From contig OZ244139.1 in NCBI GenBank assembly GCA_965216205.1, positions 62,001 through 126,000 of the forward strand: a stretch of DNA of 64,000 nucleotides, read 5' to 3'. The translations under genes were made by a program, and so were the position numbers. Numbering within the stretch: position 1 is the first letter of the stretch; every line of letters begins with the position of its first letter. Positions 15,944 through 23,960 of this stretch are shown piece by piece. The DNA is from CADEDH01 sp965216205 (lineage in GTDB: Bacteria; Actinomycetota; Acidimicrobiia; Acidimicrobiales; SZUA-35). The notes below the pieces were generated by a model that did not search any database, was not told the DNA's origin, and saw only the letters and a program-made list of their open reading frames with translations.

Positions 15944-17850
15944 GTCGGCACCCCCACTCCGGTCCACACGCCCATCGACAGCGCTTTCGGTGGGCAGCGC
16001 TCGATGCAGAGCCCACAGCGGATGCAGGCCGACTCGTCGAGCAGGAGCGCGGTGGCGTCCAGGTGGGGAACGGTGATGCGGGGATCGTCCTCGCCGCGAG
16101 CCGCCCCCGCATCACCGTCGAGCTCGGACGCCGGCACCAGCGAGATCACGTCGACCGGGCAGACATCGGCGCAGAGCGCGCACAGCACGCACGCGTCCAC
16201 GTCGAGGAGGATGTTGGCGAAGCACCGCAGACAACGACTCGCCTCGCACCGGGCCTGCTCCGCAGTGAAACCGATCTCCACCTCGGCCAGCCCGACCCGC
16301 CGCCCGGTGTCGAGCGTGGGGACCGCCACCCGGTCGACGTTGTCATAGTGGTCGGTGAGCCGGTGGAACTGCTGCAGCTCCACCATCGTTCCCGGTTCGT
16401 CGTCGGGCAGCGTCCCGCCGAACGAGCGGTGGATGGCGGCGGCCGAGCGGCGGCCATCGGCGATGGCGTCGATCAAGGTTCGGGGACCCCGTGCGGCATC
16501 GCCGCCGGCCCACACGCTGGCCAGCGAGGTCAGCCCGGTCTCGTCGTCGATGGCGATCGTCTGACGCGGACTCAGCTCCGGCCCGTCCGGTCCGAGGCTG
16601 TCGACGTCGATCGCCTGCCCGACAGCAAGGATCACGGTGTCGGCATCGATGACCGACACGTCGTCGGCATCGAACTCGGGGGCGAACCGACCGTCGGCGT
16701 CGAACACGGAACGGACGCCGATCGTCTCGATCCCGGTCACCACACCACCCGCTTCGAGAATCCGGGCCGGCCCCCGCCGATGGATGAAGTGGATGCCCTC
16801 GTGCTCGGCCTCCTCCACCTCGAAGTCGTGGGCCGGCATCTCGTGGCGGGCCTCGAGCGACATGATCGTCACCTGCTGGGCCCCGGCCCGCATCGCCGAC
16901 CGGGCCGCATCGAACGCCTCGGTCATCGCCCGTCCCTCCTCGGGCGTCGACGCGTGCCCCGGCTCGGCCGAAGCCGACGACGTCGGCGCGGCTGCTACCG
17001 CCGACGCTGGTACTGACATCGCCGCGGTGGTTGAGCCGCCGGCGTAGTCGGCGGCCCGCAACGCTGTTCGGGCGGCGTCCATGGCCACGTCGCCACCGCC
17101 GACCACCACCACCCGCCGGCCGACGTCGACCTGGAAGCCGCGGTTCATGTTGATCAGGAACTCGAGCGCCTTGAACACGCCGTCGGCGTCGGCCCCCTCG
17201 AGATCGAGTCCTCGGCCGAGGGTGGCGCCGATCGCCACGAAGACCGCGTCGTGCCGGCGCCGCAGGTCGTCGAGGGTCACGTCGCGGCCGAGCAGCGTTT
17301 CCAACTGCACGTCCACGCCGAGGCTCACGATCGCGTCGAGGTCGGCGTTCAACACGTCGCGGTCGAGGCGGTACTCGGGGATCCCGAGCCACATCGCCCC
17401 GCCGAGGCGGTCGGTGGCCTCGTACACCGTGACCCGGTAGCCGAGACGGCGGAGGTCGTGGGCGCAGGCCATCCCGGCCGGGCCGCCGCCGACCACCCCG
17501 ACCGACTCCGCCCGCTCCTCGCCCGGCGGCGCCGCCACCGAGGCGGGGATCGGGTGCTCGCTCTCCGGCCCGAACTGCTCGGTCACGAACCGCTTCAAGG
17601 TCCGGATCGCGATCGGCCGGTCGATCTGACCGCGGCGGCAGGCGTCCTCGCACGGCGCGGCACACACCCGACCGCACACCGAAGCGAACGGGTTCGGGAG
17701 CCGGGCGGTGAGGTAGGCGAGCTCGTCGTCGCCTTCGGCGATGGCGGCCACGTACAGCCCGGCGTTGGTGTGGACCGGGCACGCCGCCAGGCAGGGGATG
17801 TTGTGGTCGAAGAACTCGAGGTGTCCGAGCGCGGCGGGTTCGTCGCCCAT
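15940..17850 (-). CDS. GltD-like FAD/NAD(P) oxidoreductase with two C-terminal 4Fe-4S clusters
   Basis: A 636-residue iron-sulfur flavoprotein. The N-terminal helical domain has the GltD-type cysteine set (C20, C24, C59, C63, C67, C71). An FAD Rossmann motif GVVGGGPAGMACA follows at 117-130 and an NAD(P) motif VVVVGGGDVAMDAA near 268, with an Ala/Ser-rich insert after it. The end carries a ferredoxin domain with CVLCALCADVCP (from 554) and CIRCGLCIERCP (from 609). GltD-type modules exchange electrons between NAD(P)H and ferredoxin-like clusters. Lying between a cytochrome c and cytochrome b gene with 1-4 bp overlaps, it is probably the electron-input (or reverse-flow) subunit of this bc-type complex. 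Confidence 0.9.
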   Translation of the reverse strand: MGDEPAALGHLEFFDHNIPCLAACPVHTNAGLYVAAIAEGDDELAYLTARLPNPFASVCGRVCAAPCEDACRRGQIDRPIAIRTLKRFVTEQFGPESEHPIPASVAAPPGEERAESVGVVGGGPAGMACAHDLRRLGYRVTVYEATDRLGGAMWLGIPEYRLDRDVLNADLDAIVSLGVDVQLETLLGRDVTLDDLRRRHDAVFVAIGATLGRGLDLEGADADGVFKALEFLINMNRGFQVDVGRRVVVVGGGDVAMDAARTALRAADYAGGSTTAAMSVPASAVAAAPTSSASAEPGHASTPEEGRAMTEAFDAARSAMRAGAQQVTIMSLEARHEMPAHDFEVEEAEHEGIHFIHRRGPARILEAGGVVTGIETIGVRSVFDADGRFAPEFDADDVSVIDADTVILAVGQAIDVDSLGPDGPELSPRQTIAIDDETGLTSLASVWAGGDAARGPRTLIDAIADGRRSAAAIHRSFGGTLPDDEPGTMVELQQFHRLTDHYDNVDRVAVPTLDTGRRVGLAEVEIGFTAEQARCEASRCLRCFANILLDVDACVLCALCADVCPVDVISLVPASELDGDAGAARGEDDPRITVPHLDATALLLDESACIRCGLCIERCPPKALSMGVWTGVGVPT

Positions 17851-18674
17851 CAGATCCTCGACTCCCGGTGCAGGTACCACATCGCCCCCAGGCAGGCGAT
17901 CAGCCCACCACCCCACACGACCAGCCCGATCGCGTCCTGGGCGACCCGGTCCAGCCCAGCGACCGCGCCCCGCTGGAGGACCCAGTCGGGAACCACGACG
18001 GTGAGGAACACGATCGCCACCACGATCGTGGCCGTCTTGAGGCCGGCGTCGAGCCACGGCGTGTCGAGCCGGTCGATCGTGCTGGCGAGCCGGGGATACA
18101 GGACCATCGCCGCCACGAGCACCGCCAGCAGGTAGGCGATGAGCGAGCCGGCGCTGGCGAGGCCGGGCAACTCGCTCCCCGCCACCGGTCCGGTCGACTC
18201 GAACACGGTCTCGCCGATCGCCGGTGCTGCGAACCCCGACTGCACGTAGGCGATGACGGCGTCGATGTCGTCGTCGCCGACGGTCGAGAACGCCGGCATG
18301 ACCTCGTCGTAGGTCACGCCGGCCACGGTCAGCTCACCCGCTCGGCCGTCGACGATCACCTCCCGCAGGTACTCGACGTCGTCGACGTTCGGGTTGTCGA
18401 GCAGCGGCGGGTACTGCCCGGATACCCCCACCCCGCCCGGCTGGTGGCACGACGAGCAGATCTGGCTGTAGACCTCGGCCCCCTCGGCCAGGAGGGCCGC
18501 CTCCGCCTGGTCCTCCTCGGTGTCAGCCCCCTCCCCGGGCACGGCGCCGTCCGCGCCGTCTTCTCTTGCGACGTCGGCGCCGGCCCGGGCGCCACCGATC
18601 ACCACCACGGCCGCAATCGCCAGCAACGGCACCAGTCGGCGCGCAACCGGGATCAGCCATGCTCGTACGGTCAA
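17850..18674 (-). CDS. Cytochrome c with three C-terminal membrane helices
   Basis: A 274-residue protein. An N-terminal signal/anchor (residues 12-30) and an acidic linker are followed by a haem c domain with CSSCH at 73-77 and a candidate axial Met in DEVMPAF. Three hydrophobic helices follow (about 178-200, 213-233 and 243-264), an unusual tail for a monohaem cytochrome c. The TTG start at 18674 is supported by GGAGGAG six bases upstream. It opens the leftward operon and its stop shares a base with the flavoprotein start (TGATG). It may anchor the flavoprotein or quinone site to the complex; this is inference. Confidence 0.85.
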   Translation of the reverse strand: MTVRAWLIPVARRLVPLLAIAAVVVIGGARAGADVAREDGADGAVPGEGADTEEDQAEAALLAEGAEVYSQICSSCHQPGGVGVSGQYPPLLDNPNVDDVEYLREVIVDGRAGELTVAGVTYDEVMPAFSTVGDDDIDAVIAYVQSGFAAPAIGETVFESTGPVAGSELPGLASAGSLIAYLLAVLVAAMVLYPRLASTIDRLDTPWLDAGLKTATIVVAIVFLTVVVPDWVLQRGAVAGLDRVAQDAIGLVVWGGGLIACLGAMWYLHRESRI

Positions 18675-18757
18675 GACGAACTCCTCCGCCAGCGCGGCAG
18701 ACGTCCGTCGACCGACCGCTGGTGTCGGGGGCCAACCTACGTTTCGGCGGCTTCCGC

Positions 18758-18783
18758 GAAATAGGGACCTTGGTCCCTATTTC
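18758..18783. promoter_or_regulatory. DosR-box-like operator between the divergent respiratory operons
   Basis: A perfect inverted repeat: arm GAAATAGGGACC, two-base centre TT, arm GGTCCCTATTTC. The core is GGGAC-N4-GTCCC, the same half-sites and spacing as the DosR/DevR consensus of mycobacteria. It lies 60 bases before the oxidase operon and 83 bases before the cytochrome c gene of the other operon, so one bound regulator could control both. The repeat is seen directly; the regulator is inferred and is not encoded in the window. Confidence 0.7.
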
Positions 18784-18843
18784 CGAGCTCGACGACCCCG
18801 TAAGCATGCGGTGCGACCAATGCGAGCCCCGGAGGACGTGGCG

Positions 18844-19002
18844 ATGGCAACGAGCGGGCCCGCGCCCGATGAGGCGAGCGACGACCCGGAGCACTTCCGG
18901 CCGACCGGAACGCTCTTCCTGCTCGGCGTGTTCGTGCTCACGCTCATCCTGCTGTGGGCGTCGGTCTACGTGATCCTCCTCAGCCGCGGGGTCACCACGT
19001 GA
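18844..19002 (+). CDS. Cytochrome c oxidase subunit IIa-like small membrane protein
   Basis: A 52-residue protein with one transmembrane helix (about 23-46, LFLLGVFVLTLILLWASVYVILL) and an acidic N-terminus. Size, topology and position directly before subunit II match the subunit IIa of ba3-type oxidases, which supplies the helix that subunit II lacks. GGAGG lies eight bases before the ATG. Its stop overlaps the subunit II start as GTGA. It is first in the rightward oxidase operon. Confidence 0.8.
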   Translation: MATSGPAPDEASDDPEHFRPTGTLFLLGVFVLTLILLWASVYVILLSRGVTT

Positions 19003-19595
19003 CCACCGTCGAACACGGCGGCGACCGCCAGGGAGGCGATGGCGCCGAGCCCGAGATCGGGATGGGCATCGACCCGTACGAGCGGAACTGGATGCGCCTG
19101 TCGGTGGTCCTGCTCGTCACGTTCCTGGCCACGGTCACCGTGGCCGGCTTCGCCATGGGGTTCCAGGTGAACGGGGTGGAGCAGCAGGTCGACCCCCGGA
19201 CCGTGCTCGACGCCCCACCCTGGTCGGAGCCGGGTCTCCGGGAGATCGCACCCGGTCACTACGAGGCCTACGTCGTGGCCCAGGCGTGGGCGTTCGTTCC
19301 CCGCGAGCTCGAGGTACCGGTGGGCTCGACGGTCGACATCTACGTCACGAGCCCCGACCTCCAGCACGGGTTCAAGATCACCGACACCAACGTGAACGTG
19401 CAGGTCGTGCCGGGCCAGGTTTCGAAGCTCACCTACACCTTCGACACGGTCGGCGAGTTCCCGTATCTCTGCCACGAGTACTGCGGGCGGGGCCATGCCG
19501 ACATGTTCGGCGTGGTCAACGTGGTCGAGCCCGACACCGTCGACGAGTCCGCCACGGCCGACGGGTCCGACACCACCGACGAGGAGGGCGAATGA
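18999..19595 (+). CDS. Cytochrome c oxidase subunit II (ba3-type)
   Basis: A 198-residue subunit II with one membrane helix (about 50-70) and a cupredoxin domain. The dinuclear CuA site is complete: an upstream His in LQHGFKI, then C158, C162, H166 and M169 in CHEYCGRGHADM. It accepts electrons from cytochrome c and passes them to subunit I. The GTG start overlaps the IIa stop and its own stop overlaps the subunit I start by ATGA. The C-terminal 20 residues are acidic and probably disordered. Confidence 0.94.
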   Translation: MTTVEHGGDRQGGDGAEPEIGMGIDPYERNWMRLSVVLLVTFLATVTVAGFAMGFQVNGVEQQVDPRTVLDAPPWSEPGLREIAPGHYEAYVVAQAWAFVPRELEVPVGSTVDIYVTSPDLQHGFKITDTNVNVQVVPGQVSKLTYTFDTVGEFPYLCHEYCGRGHADMFGVVNVVEPDTVDESATADGSDTTDEEGE

Positions 19596-21307
19596 CGCTG
19601 ACCGACGAGCCGTCAGAGTCGGCGCCGGGGGAGGCGCGGGTCGCAACCGAGCGCAGCGGTCGCGAGCTCACGGCGGCCGAGCGCAGGTTCGTGGGCTACC
19701 ACATCCTCGTCGCCGTCATCGCCCTGTTCGTGGGCAGCCTCTTCGGACCGCTCCAGGCGTTCCAGTTCTCCGGCCTCGACCTCTACCCCTACCTCGAACC
19801 GGTCATCCAGTCGTACTACCAGGGACTCACCCTCCACGGTGTGCTCAATGCCCTGGTGTGGACCACGTTCTTCATCGTCGGGTTCACCACCCTCACCACG
19901 ATCAAGGGCCTCGGCCGCCCGCTCCGCCACCCCCGGATCAACTGGGCCGGATTCTGGGTGATGGTGGTCGGCCTGCTCACCGCCGCCATCCCGATCCTGG
20001 GCAACGCCGCAACCGTGCTCTACACCTTCTATCCACCGCTCCAGGCGAGCTGGGCCTTCTACCTCGGCCTCACCCTCGTCGTCGTCGGCAGTTGGATCTC
20101 CGGGCTCGGCTTCTACCTGACCCTGCACGACTGGCGAAAGGACAACCCGGCGGTCCGCTCACCGTTCATCACCCTCGGCGGCATCATCAACGCCGCCATG
20201 TGGCAGATCGCAACGCTCGGCATCGCGGTGGAGATCCTCACGATGCTGCTCCCGTGGTCGCTCGGGTTGATCGACGGCACCGACCCCCGCCTGGCCCGCA
20301 CCTACTTCTGGTTCACCGGTCACCCGCTCGTGTACTTCTGGCTGCTCCCGGCCTACGTGTCGTGGTACGGGATGCTCCCGAAGCAGGCCGGGGGGAAGCT
20401 CTTCAGCGACTCGCTGGCCCGGCTCGCGTTCTGGATGTTCCTGATCGTGTCGGTCCCGGTCGGCTTCCACCACCAGTTCACCGACCCCGGCGTTCCCCAG
20501 ACGTGGAAGTGGATCCACGCCGTGCTCACCTACTCGGTGTTCTTTCCCTCGATGATCACCGCGTTCACCGTGATCGCTTCGCTCGAGTACGCGGCCCGCC
20601 GCCGAGGCGGCACCGGCCTCGTCGGCTGGATCCGGGCGCTGCCCTGGACCGACCCGTCGGTGACGGCCCAACTCCTCGCCGGGATCCTCTTCGTGTTCGG
20701 TGGTATCGGTGGGCTCACCAACGCCAGCTACAACCTCAACCTCGTGATCCACAACACGAGCTGGGTGCCGGGTCACTTCCACCTGACGGTGGCCAGCGCC
20801 GTCACCCTCTCGTTCATGGGCATCACCTACTGGATGGTTCCCTACCTCACCGGCCGCCGCCTGCACAGCGTGAAGCTCGCCCTCGTGCAGGGGTGGACGT
20901 GGTTCGTGGGCATGATCATCTTCTCCAACGCCATGCACGTGCTCGGGCTGCTCGGCGCCCCCAGACGGACCCCGCTCGGCGACGCCCCCTACGTGCCGGA
21001 GGAGTGGAACGGTCACCTGTTCCGCACCTCGCTCGGCGGTGCCATCCTGCTCGTGTCGGTACTGCTCTACGTGTACCTCATGTTCCGCACCGCCACCGGG
21101 GAGAAGCTCCCGGCCGACGAGGTGCCGGCGGTCCCCGTCGCCGAGTCGATCCGTCATCCTCAGCTCACCCCGCTCTGGCTCGACCGGTTCAAGCCGTGGC
21201 TGATCGCCGCCGCCGCCCTGCTCGTGGTGGCCTACGGGCCACAACTGGTCGACCAGATCATCGACATGAGCCTCAACTCGCCCGGCACCGACTTCACTCC
21301 GTGGTGA
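19592..21307 (+). CDS. Cytochrome c oxidase subunit I (B-family, ba3-type)
   Basis: A 571-residue haem-copper oxidase subunit I with about 13 helices. The active site is seen as GHPLVYFWLLPAY (H244 and Y248, the cross-linked pair), HH at 293-294 (CuB) and GHFH with H395 and H397 (haem ligands). The short N-terminus, HPLVYFW form and a partner IIa gene place it in the B family, which pumps with high oxygen affinity through a K-type channel. There is no subunit III gene. The stop TGA shares a base with a following ATG that opens only 17 codons. Confidence 0.95.
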   Translation: MTLTDEPSESAPGEARVATERSGRELTAAERRFVGYHILVAVIALFVGSLFGPLQAFQFSGLDLYPYLEPVIQSYYQGLTLHGVLNALVWTTFFIVGFTTLTTIKGLGRPLRHPRINWAGFWVMVVGLLTAAIPILGNAATVLYTFYPPLQASWAFYLGLTLVVVGSWISGLGFYLTLHDWRKDNPAVRSPFITLGGIINAAMWQIATLGIAVEILTMLLPWSLGLIDGTDPRLARTYFWFTGHPLVYFWLLPAYVSWYGMLPKQAGGKLFSDSLARLAFWMFLIVSVPVGFHHQFTDPGVPQTWKWIHAVLTYSVFFPSMITAFTVIASLEYAARRRGGTGLVGWIRALPWTDPSVTAQLLAGILFVFGGIGGLTNASYNLNLVIHNTSWVPGHFHLTVASAVTLSFMGITYWMVPYLTGRRLHSVKLALVQGWTWFVGMIIFSNAMHVLGLLGAPRRTPLGDAPYVPEEWNGHLFRTSLGGAILLVSVLLYVYLMFRTATGEKLPADEVPAVPVAESIRHPQLTPLWLDRFKPWLIAAAALLVVAYGPQLVDQIIDMSLNSPGTDFTPW

Positions 21308-21437
21308 TGGGCGACCGGTTCCGCGCCCTCGATCCTCGGCCACCGGAGGACGAACCGTGACCCGCTCCAACGCCGGCCGCCGCCCCACCCAGGACCCCCA
21401 GGATCCGCAGTGGCCAGACAGTCACCGTCGCCACCCA

Positions 21438-21861
21438 TCATGGCTCGGGGAGGATCTCCTCGGTCGCCGGCTCGTCGACCCCGTCGATCAGCCGGGTACC
21501 GACGAGCGAGCCGTCGGCCTCGATCCGATAGGTGGCGGTCCCCTCCACGTCGCCGGCGCCGGACGACACGGTGTGCCACTCCACGTCGAGTCGATCGTCC
21601 CGGACCACCCCCGTGCCCTCGTGGACCGCGCCGGTGACGATCCACTCGAGGGTGAGGACGTCGGCCTGGTCGATGATGATGACGGTGCCGGAGTACTCGA
21701 CGCCGGCGGGGTCCACGCCGTTCACGGTGTAGGTGCCGCCGAGCCCACCGGTCCCGCCTCCTGTCCCCGTCGCGGCCGACGGCGAGCTCGCCGGGAAGGG
21801 CGCAGCTGTAGAGCATCGCCAGGAACGCAGCCACCCCCACGAGCCACCAGAACCAGCGCAT
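21438..21861 (-). pseudogene. Hypothetical lipoprotein gene split by an apparent frameshift
   Basis: From the ATG at 21861 one frame reads a good lipoprotein signal (MRWFWWLVGVAAFLAMLYSC), then becomes Arg-rich nonsense. The +1 frame picks up just after the lipobox with a Gly/Thr-rich linker and a compact beta-rich domain (GTYTVNGVDPAGVEYSGTV onward to the stop at 21438). Together they make a normal small lipoprotein of about 140 residues. A one-base change between about 21785 and 21825 would join them. It may be a real inactivating mutation, a programmed shift or a sequencing error. It is convergent with the oxidase operon. The domain is not one I recognise. Confidence 0.5.
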
Positions 21862-21876
21862 GCCACCGATCCTACG

Positions 21877-22578
21877 GTGGCGTCGCCAGCGGACAAGCTC
21901 GTGGTTCCCCGGTGGCTGAAGGCCGCCTTCGGTGTGTTCGCCGTCGTAGTAGCGAGCGCGCTCGCCTTCGCGATCCTCGAGCCGATCCAGGTGCTGCCCC
22001 GGATCCGCCTCGCCCCCGGCTACGCCCTCACCGACGCCGACGGTCGCACGGTGACCAGCGAGACGGCGAGGGGCGAGCTCACCCTGTACACCTTCGCCCC
22101 GACCGACTGCGACTCGGCCTGCGACGACATCTTCACCACGATGGACGAGGTCGGCCGCCGGGTCGACGCCGAGGTGGACCTCGGCCGGGTCGACTTCCGA
22201 CGGATCACGATCGCCCTCGACCCCGAGCCAACGTCGGCCGAGTTGTCATCGGCCATGACACGCTCGGGCGCCGATGGCTGGGCGTGGCGGTGGCTCGGTG
22301 GCGAGGAGGCGGTGGTCCGCCAGGTCGTCGGTGCCGGCTTCCGCCGCTTCTACGAGGCCGACCGCAACGACCCCGCGGCGCCGATCCGGTTCGACCCCGG
22401 GTACGTGCTCGTCGACGGAACCGGTGTGATCCGGGGGGAATACCGCTATCAGACCCTGGCGTCGGACGCCGACAAGCTCGTCCACCACGTCGACATCCTC
22501 GCCGCCGAGGTCCGGAACGCCAGCGGCGCCACGGCCGTCGCCTACGAGGCCGCTCACCTGTTCCTCTGCTACCCGTGA
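21877..22578 (+). CDS. SCO1/SenC-like protein with an altered metal site
   Basis: A protein of about 233 residues with one N-terminal membrane anchor (residues 14-33) and a thioredoxin-like SCO domain. The CxxxC pair is kept (C78 and C82, in APTDCDSACDD) but the Pro between them is gone. The distal His that completes the copper site in SCO proteins is not seen; the equivalent strand reads IRFDPGYVLVD. GTG at 21877 is the best upstream start clear of the divergent lipoprotein gene; GTG at 21901 is possible. It probably helps assemble the CuA site, as a thiol reductase rather than a copper donor. That role is inferred. Confidence 0.75.
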   Translation: MASPADKLVVPRWLKAAFGVFAVVVASALAFAILEPIQVLPRIRLAPGYALTDADGRTVTSETARGELTLYTFAPTDCDSACDDIFTTMDEVGRRVDAEVDLGRVDFRRITIALDPEPTSAELSSAMTRSGADGWAWRWLGGEEAVVRQVVGAGFRRFYEADRNDPAAPIRFDPGYVLVDGTGVIRGEYRYQTLASDADKLVHHVDILAAEVRNASGATAVAYEAAHLFLCYP

Positions 22579-22611
22579 GATCAGCCGCCCGTGAGGTCTG
22601 CTACCCGTGAG
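22572..22611. repeat. Short tandem repeat between the two SCO genes
   Basis: CCCGTGAG occurs three times with a period of exactly 16 bases (22572, 22588, 22604); the outer two copies are part of a longer CTGCTACCCGTGAG repeat. The first copy contains the stop of the upstream SCO-like gene and the last supplies GTGAGG before the next ATG, so the duplication created or copied a ribosome binding site. Confidence 0.5.
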
Positions 22612-22620
22612 GTCCCGACG

Positions 22621-23229
22621 ATGACCGTCTCCCGCCGCTCCGACCGCCTGCTCGTCGGATCACTCCTCGTGGCGGTGGTGGCCGCCGGGGTCCTCGTGGC
22701 CCCGAGGATCGTGGCGATCCTCCAACCGCACCTGTACACGGGCACGGTCCTCCAGGGATCGGAGCCAGCCCCACCGCTCGACGAGCTACGGGGGGTCGAC
22801 GGGGCACCGGTCGACGTGTCGGCTCACGAAGGGAGCGTGCTGCTCGTGTTCTTCGGCTACACGAACTGTCCCGACGTGTGCCCCGGCACCCTCGCCAGGG
22901 CGTCGCTCGCGATCGACCAGCTCGGCGACGACGGCGACCGGGTCGACCTGCTGCTCGTCGGCGTGGATCCGGCGAGGGACTCCGCCGAGGATCTCGAGAC
23001 CTACGTCGACCTGTTCGACCCACGGTTCGATGCGGCGACCGGCGACCCCGGCGATCTCGCCAGTGTCGCCTCACGGTACGGCGTGTACCACGACGTCGTC
23101 GCCGACGGGCTCGTCGACCACACCGCCTCGCTCATCGGCATCGATCCCGACGGACGTCTCCGCATCCTGTGGCCGCCCGACGTGGACGTCGACGCCCTCA
23201 CCGCCGATCTCGCTGCCCTGCTCGCCTAG
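22621..23229 (+). CDS. SCO1/SenC family copper chaperone
   Basis: A 202-residue SCO protein. It has an N-terminal membrane anchor (residues 9-33), the canonical FFGYTNCPDVCP with C83 and C87, and the distal metal His at about 167 in VDHTASLIGID. SCO proteins deliver copper to, or reduce, the CuA cysteines of subunit II, so it fits the ba3-type oxidase upstream. The ATG at 22621 is preceded by GAGG. It ends the rightward respiratory run and is followed by two hairpins. Confidence 0.92.
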   Translation: MTVSRRSDRLLVGSLLVAVVAAGVLVAPRIVAILQPHLYTGTVLQGSEPAPPLDELRGVDGAPVDVSAHEGSVLLVFFGYTNCPDVCPGTLARASLAIDQLGDDGDRVDLLLVGVDPARDSAEDLETYVDLFDPRFDAATGDPGDLASVASRYGVYHDVVADGLVDHTASLIGIDPDGRLRILWPPDVDVDALTADLAALLA

Positions 23230-23295
23230 CTGCTCGCAGCGTTGGGCCCGAGCCGGCTTCGACCGGCCTGAGGGGTGCGCTGCCACCAACCCATC

Positions 23296-23336
23296 CCATC
23301 GCGCGATGGTCGATTGAGCAGCGTTCTGCTCAATCG
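23296..23336. terminator. Two hairpins at a convergent junction, bidirectional terminator
   Basis: The perfect 14-bp palindrome CCATCGCGCGATGG (23296-23309) is followed directly by an 11-bp-arm hairpin, CGATTGAGCAG-CGTT-CTGCTCAATCG (23311-23336). They lie between the convergent SCO and sigma factor genes; the second contains the sigma stop codon. No T-tract is present. A bidirectional terminator is the natural reading. Confidence 0.6.
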
Positions 23337-23797
23337 ATGGCACCCCTCAGGTCGGCCAGACCTCGATGGATCAGGCTCTTGGCCGTCCCCGTCGGAATGT
23401 TCATGGCCTCAGCGATCTCGTTCATCGTCCGGTCGCCGTAGAACCGCAGCACGATCGCTTTCCGCCGCGACTCGGGAATGCCGGCCAGGGCATCGGCGAG
23501 GTAGTGGCGATCGGACCCGGACCGGTCGATCAGCTTGGGCCACGAGTCGCGGCGTACCCGCCGCTGCCGGAGCTCGTTGTGGCATCCGTTCACCACCGAT
23601 GTCCGCAGGTAGCCGGCGGGATTGGTGATCGTGGCCCACCGCTGCCACACCTGGCGGAACGAGTCCTGCACGATGTCCTCGGCCACCGTGCGGCGATCGA
23701 CCAGGTACGACGCCAACCGGACCATGCAGCCGAAGTGCGCGGTGTAGAAGTCGTCGAAGTCCCGTGTTTCGCTGCTCGGTAGCTCGATGGTGGTCAT
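23330..23797 (-). CDS. ECF sigma factor (SigE family)
   Basis: A 155-residue sigma-70 family protein with region 2 (FDDFYTAHFGCMVRLASYLV, then VAEDIVQDSFRQVWQRW) and region 4 (LRFYGDRTMNEIAEAMNIPTGTAKSLIHRGLADLR). It belongs to the actinobacterial group that lacks an adjacent anti-sigma. No anti-sigma gene is next to it. Upstream, TAAATAGGGGCC at 23876-23887 resembles one half of the respiratory operator, a weak hint that it may share control with the oxidase genes. Confidence 0.88.
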   Translation of the reverse strand: MTTIELPSSETRDFDDFYTAHFGCMVRLASYLVDRRTVAEDIVQDSFRQVWQRWATITNPAGYLRTSVVNGCHNELRQRRVRRDSWPKLIDRSGSDRHYLADALAGIPESRRKAIVLRFYGDRTMNEIAEAMNIPTGTAKSLIHRGLADLRGAID

Positions 23798-23960
23798 CTG
23801 GTCGCCATAACTCGTGTCGGGTCTCGCCGGTGGCGATGAAGCGTGACCCCATCATTCGGGCTCGGGGCGAACGGGTAAATAGGGGCCACACCCCACAGGC
23901 GGCTGGGGGTCCCCACGCAGGCCGTCGTCCGTGGCCTCGCACCGGTAACGTGACGCTGCC

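Noticed and set aside
19495..21360. Second long frame inside the oxidase subunit I gene
   Set aside because: Arg/His/Pro-rich frame shadow of subunit I.
21307..21360. 17-codon frame overlapping the subunit I stop as TGATG
   Set aside because: Too short and without similarity; may be only coincidence of the ATG.
21357..22610. 417-codon + frame across the lipoprotein and SCO region
   Set aside because: Becomes Arg/Pro-rich and overlaps a better-supported SCO gene.
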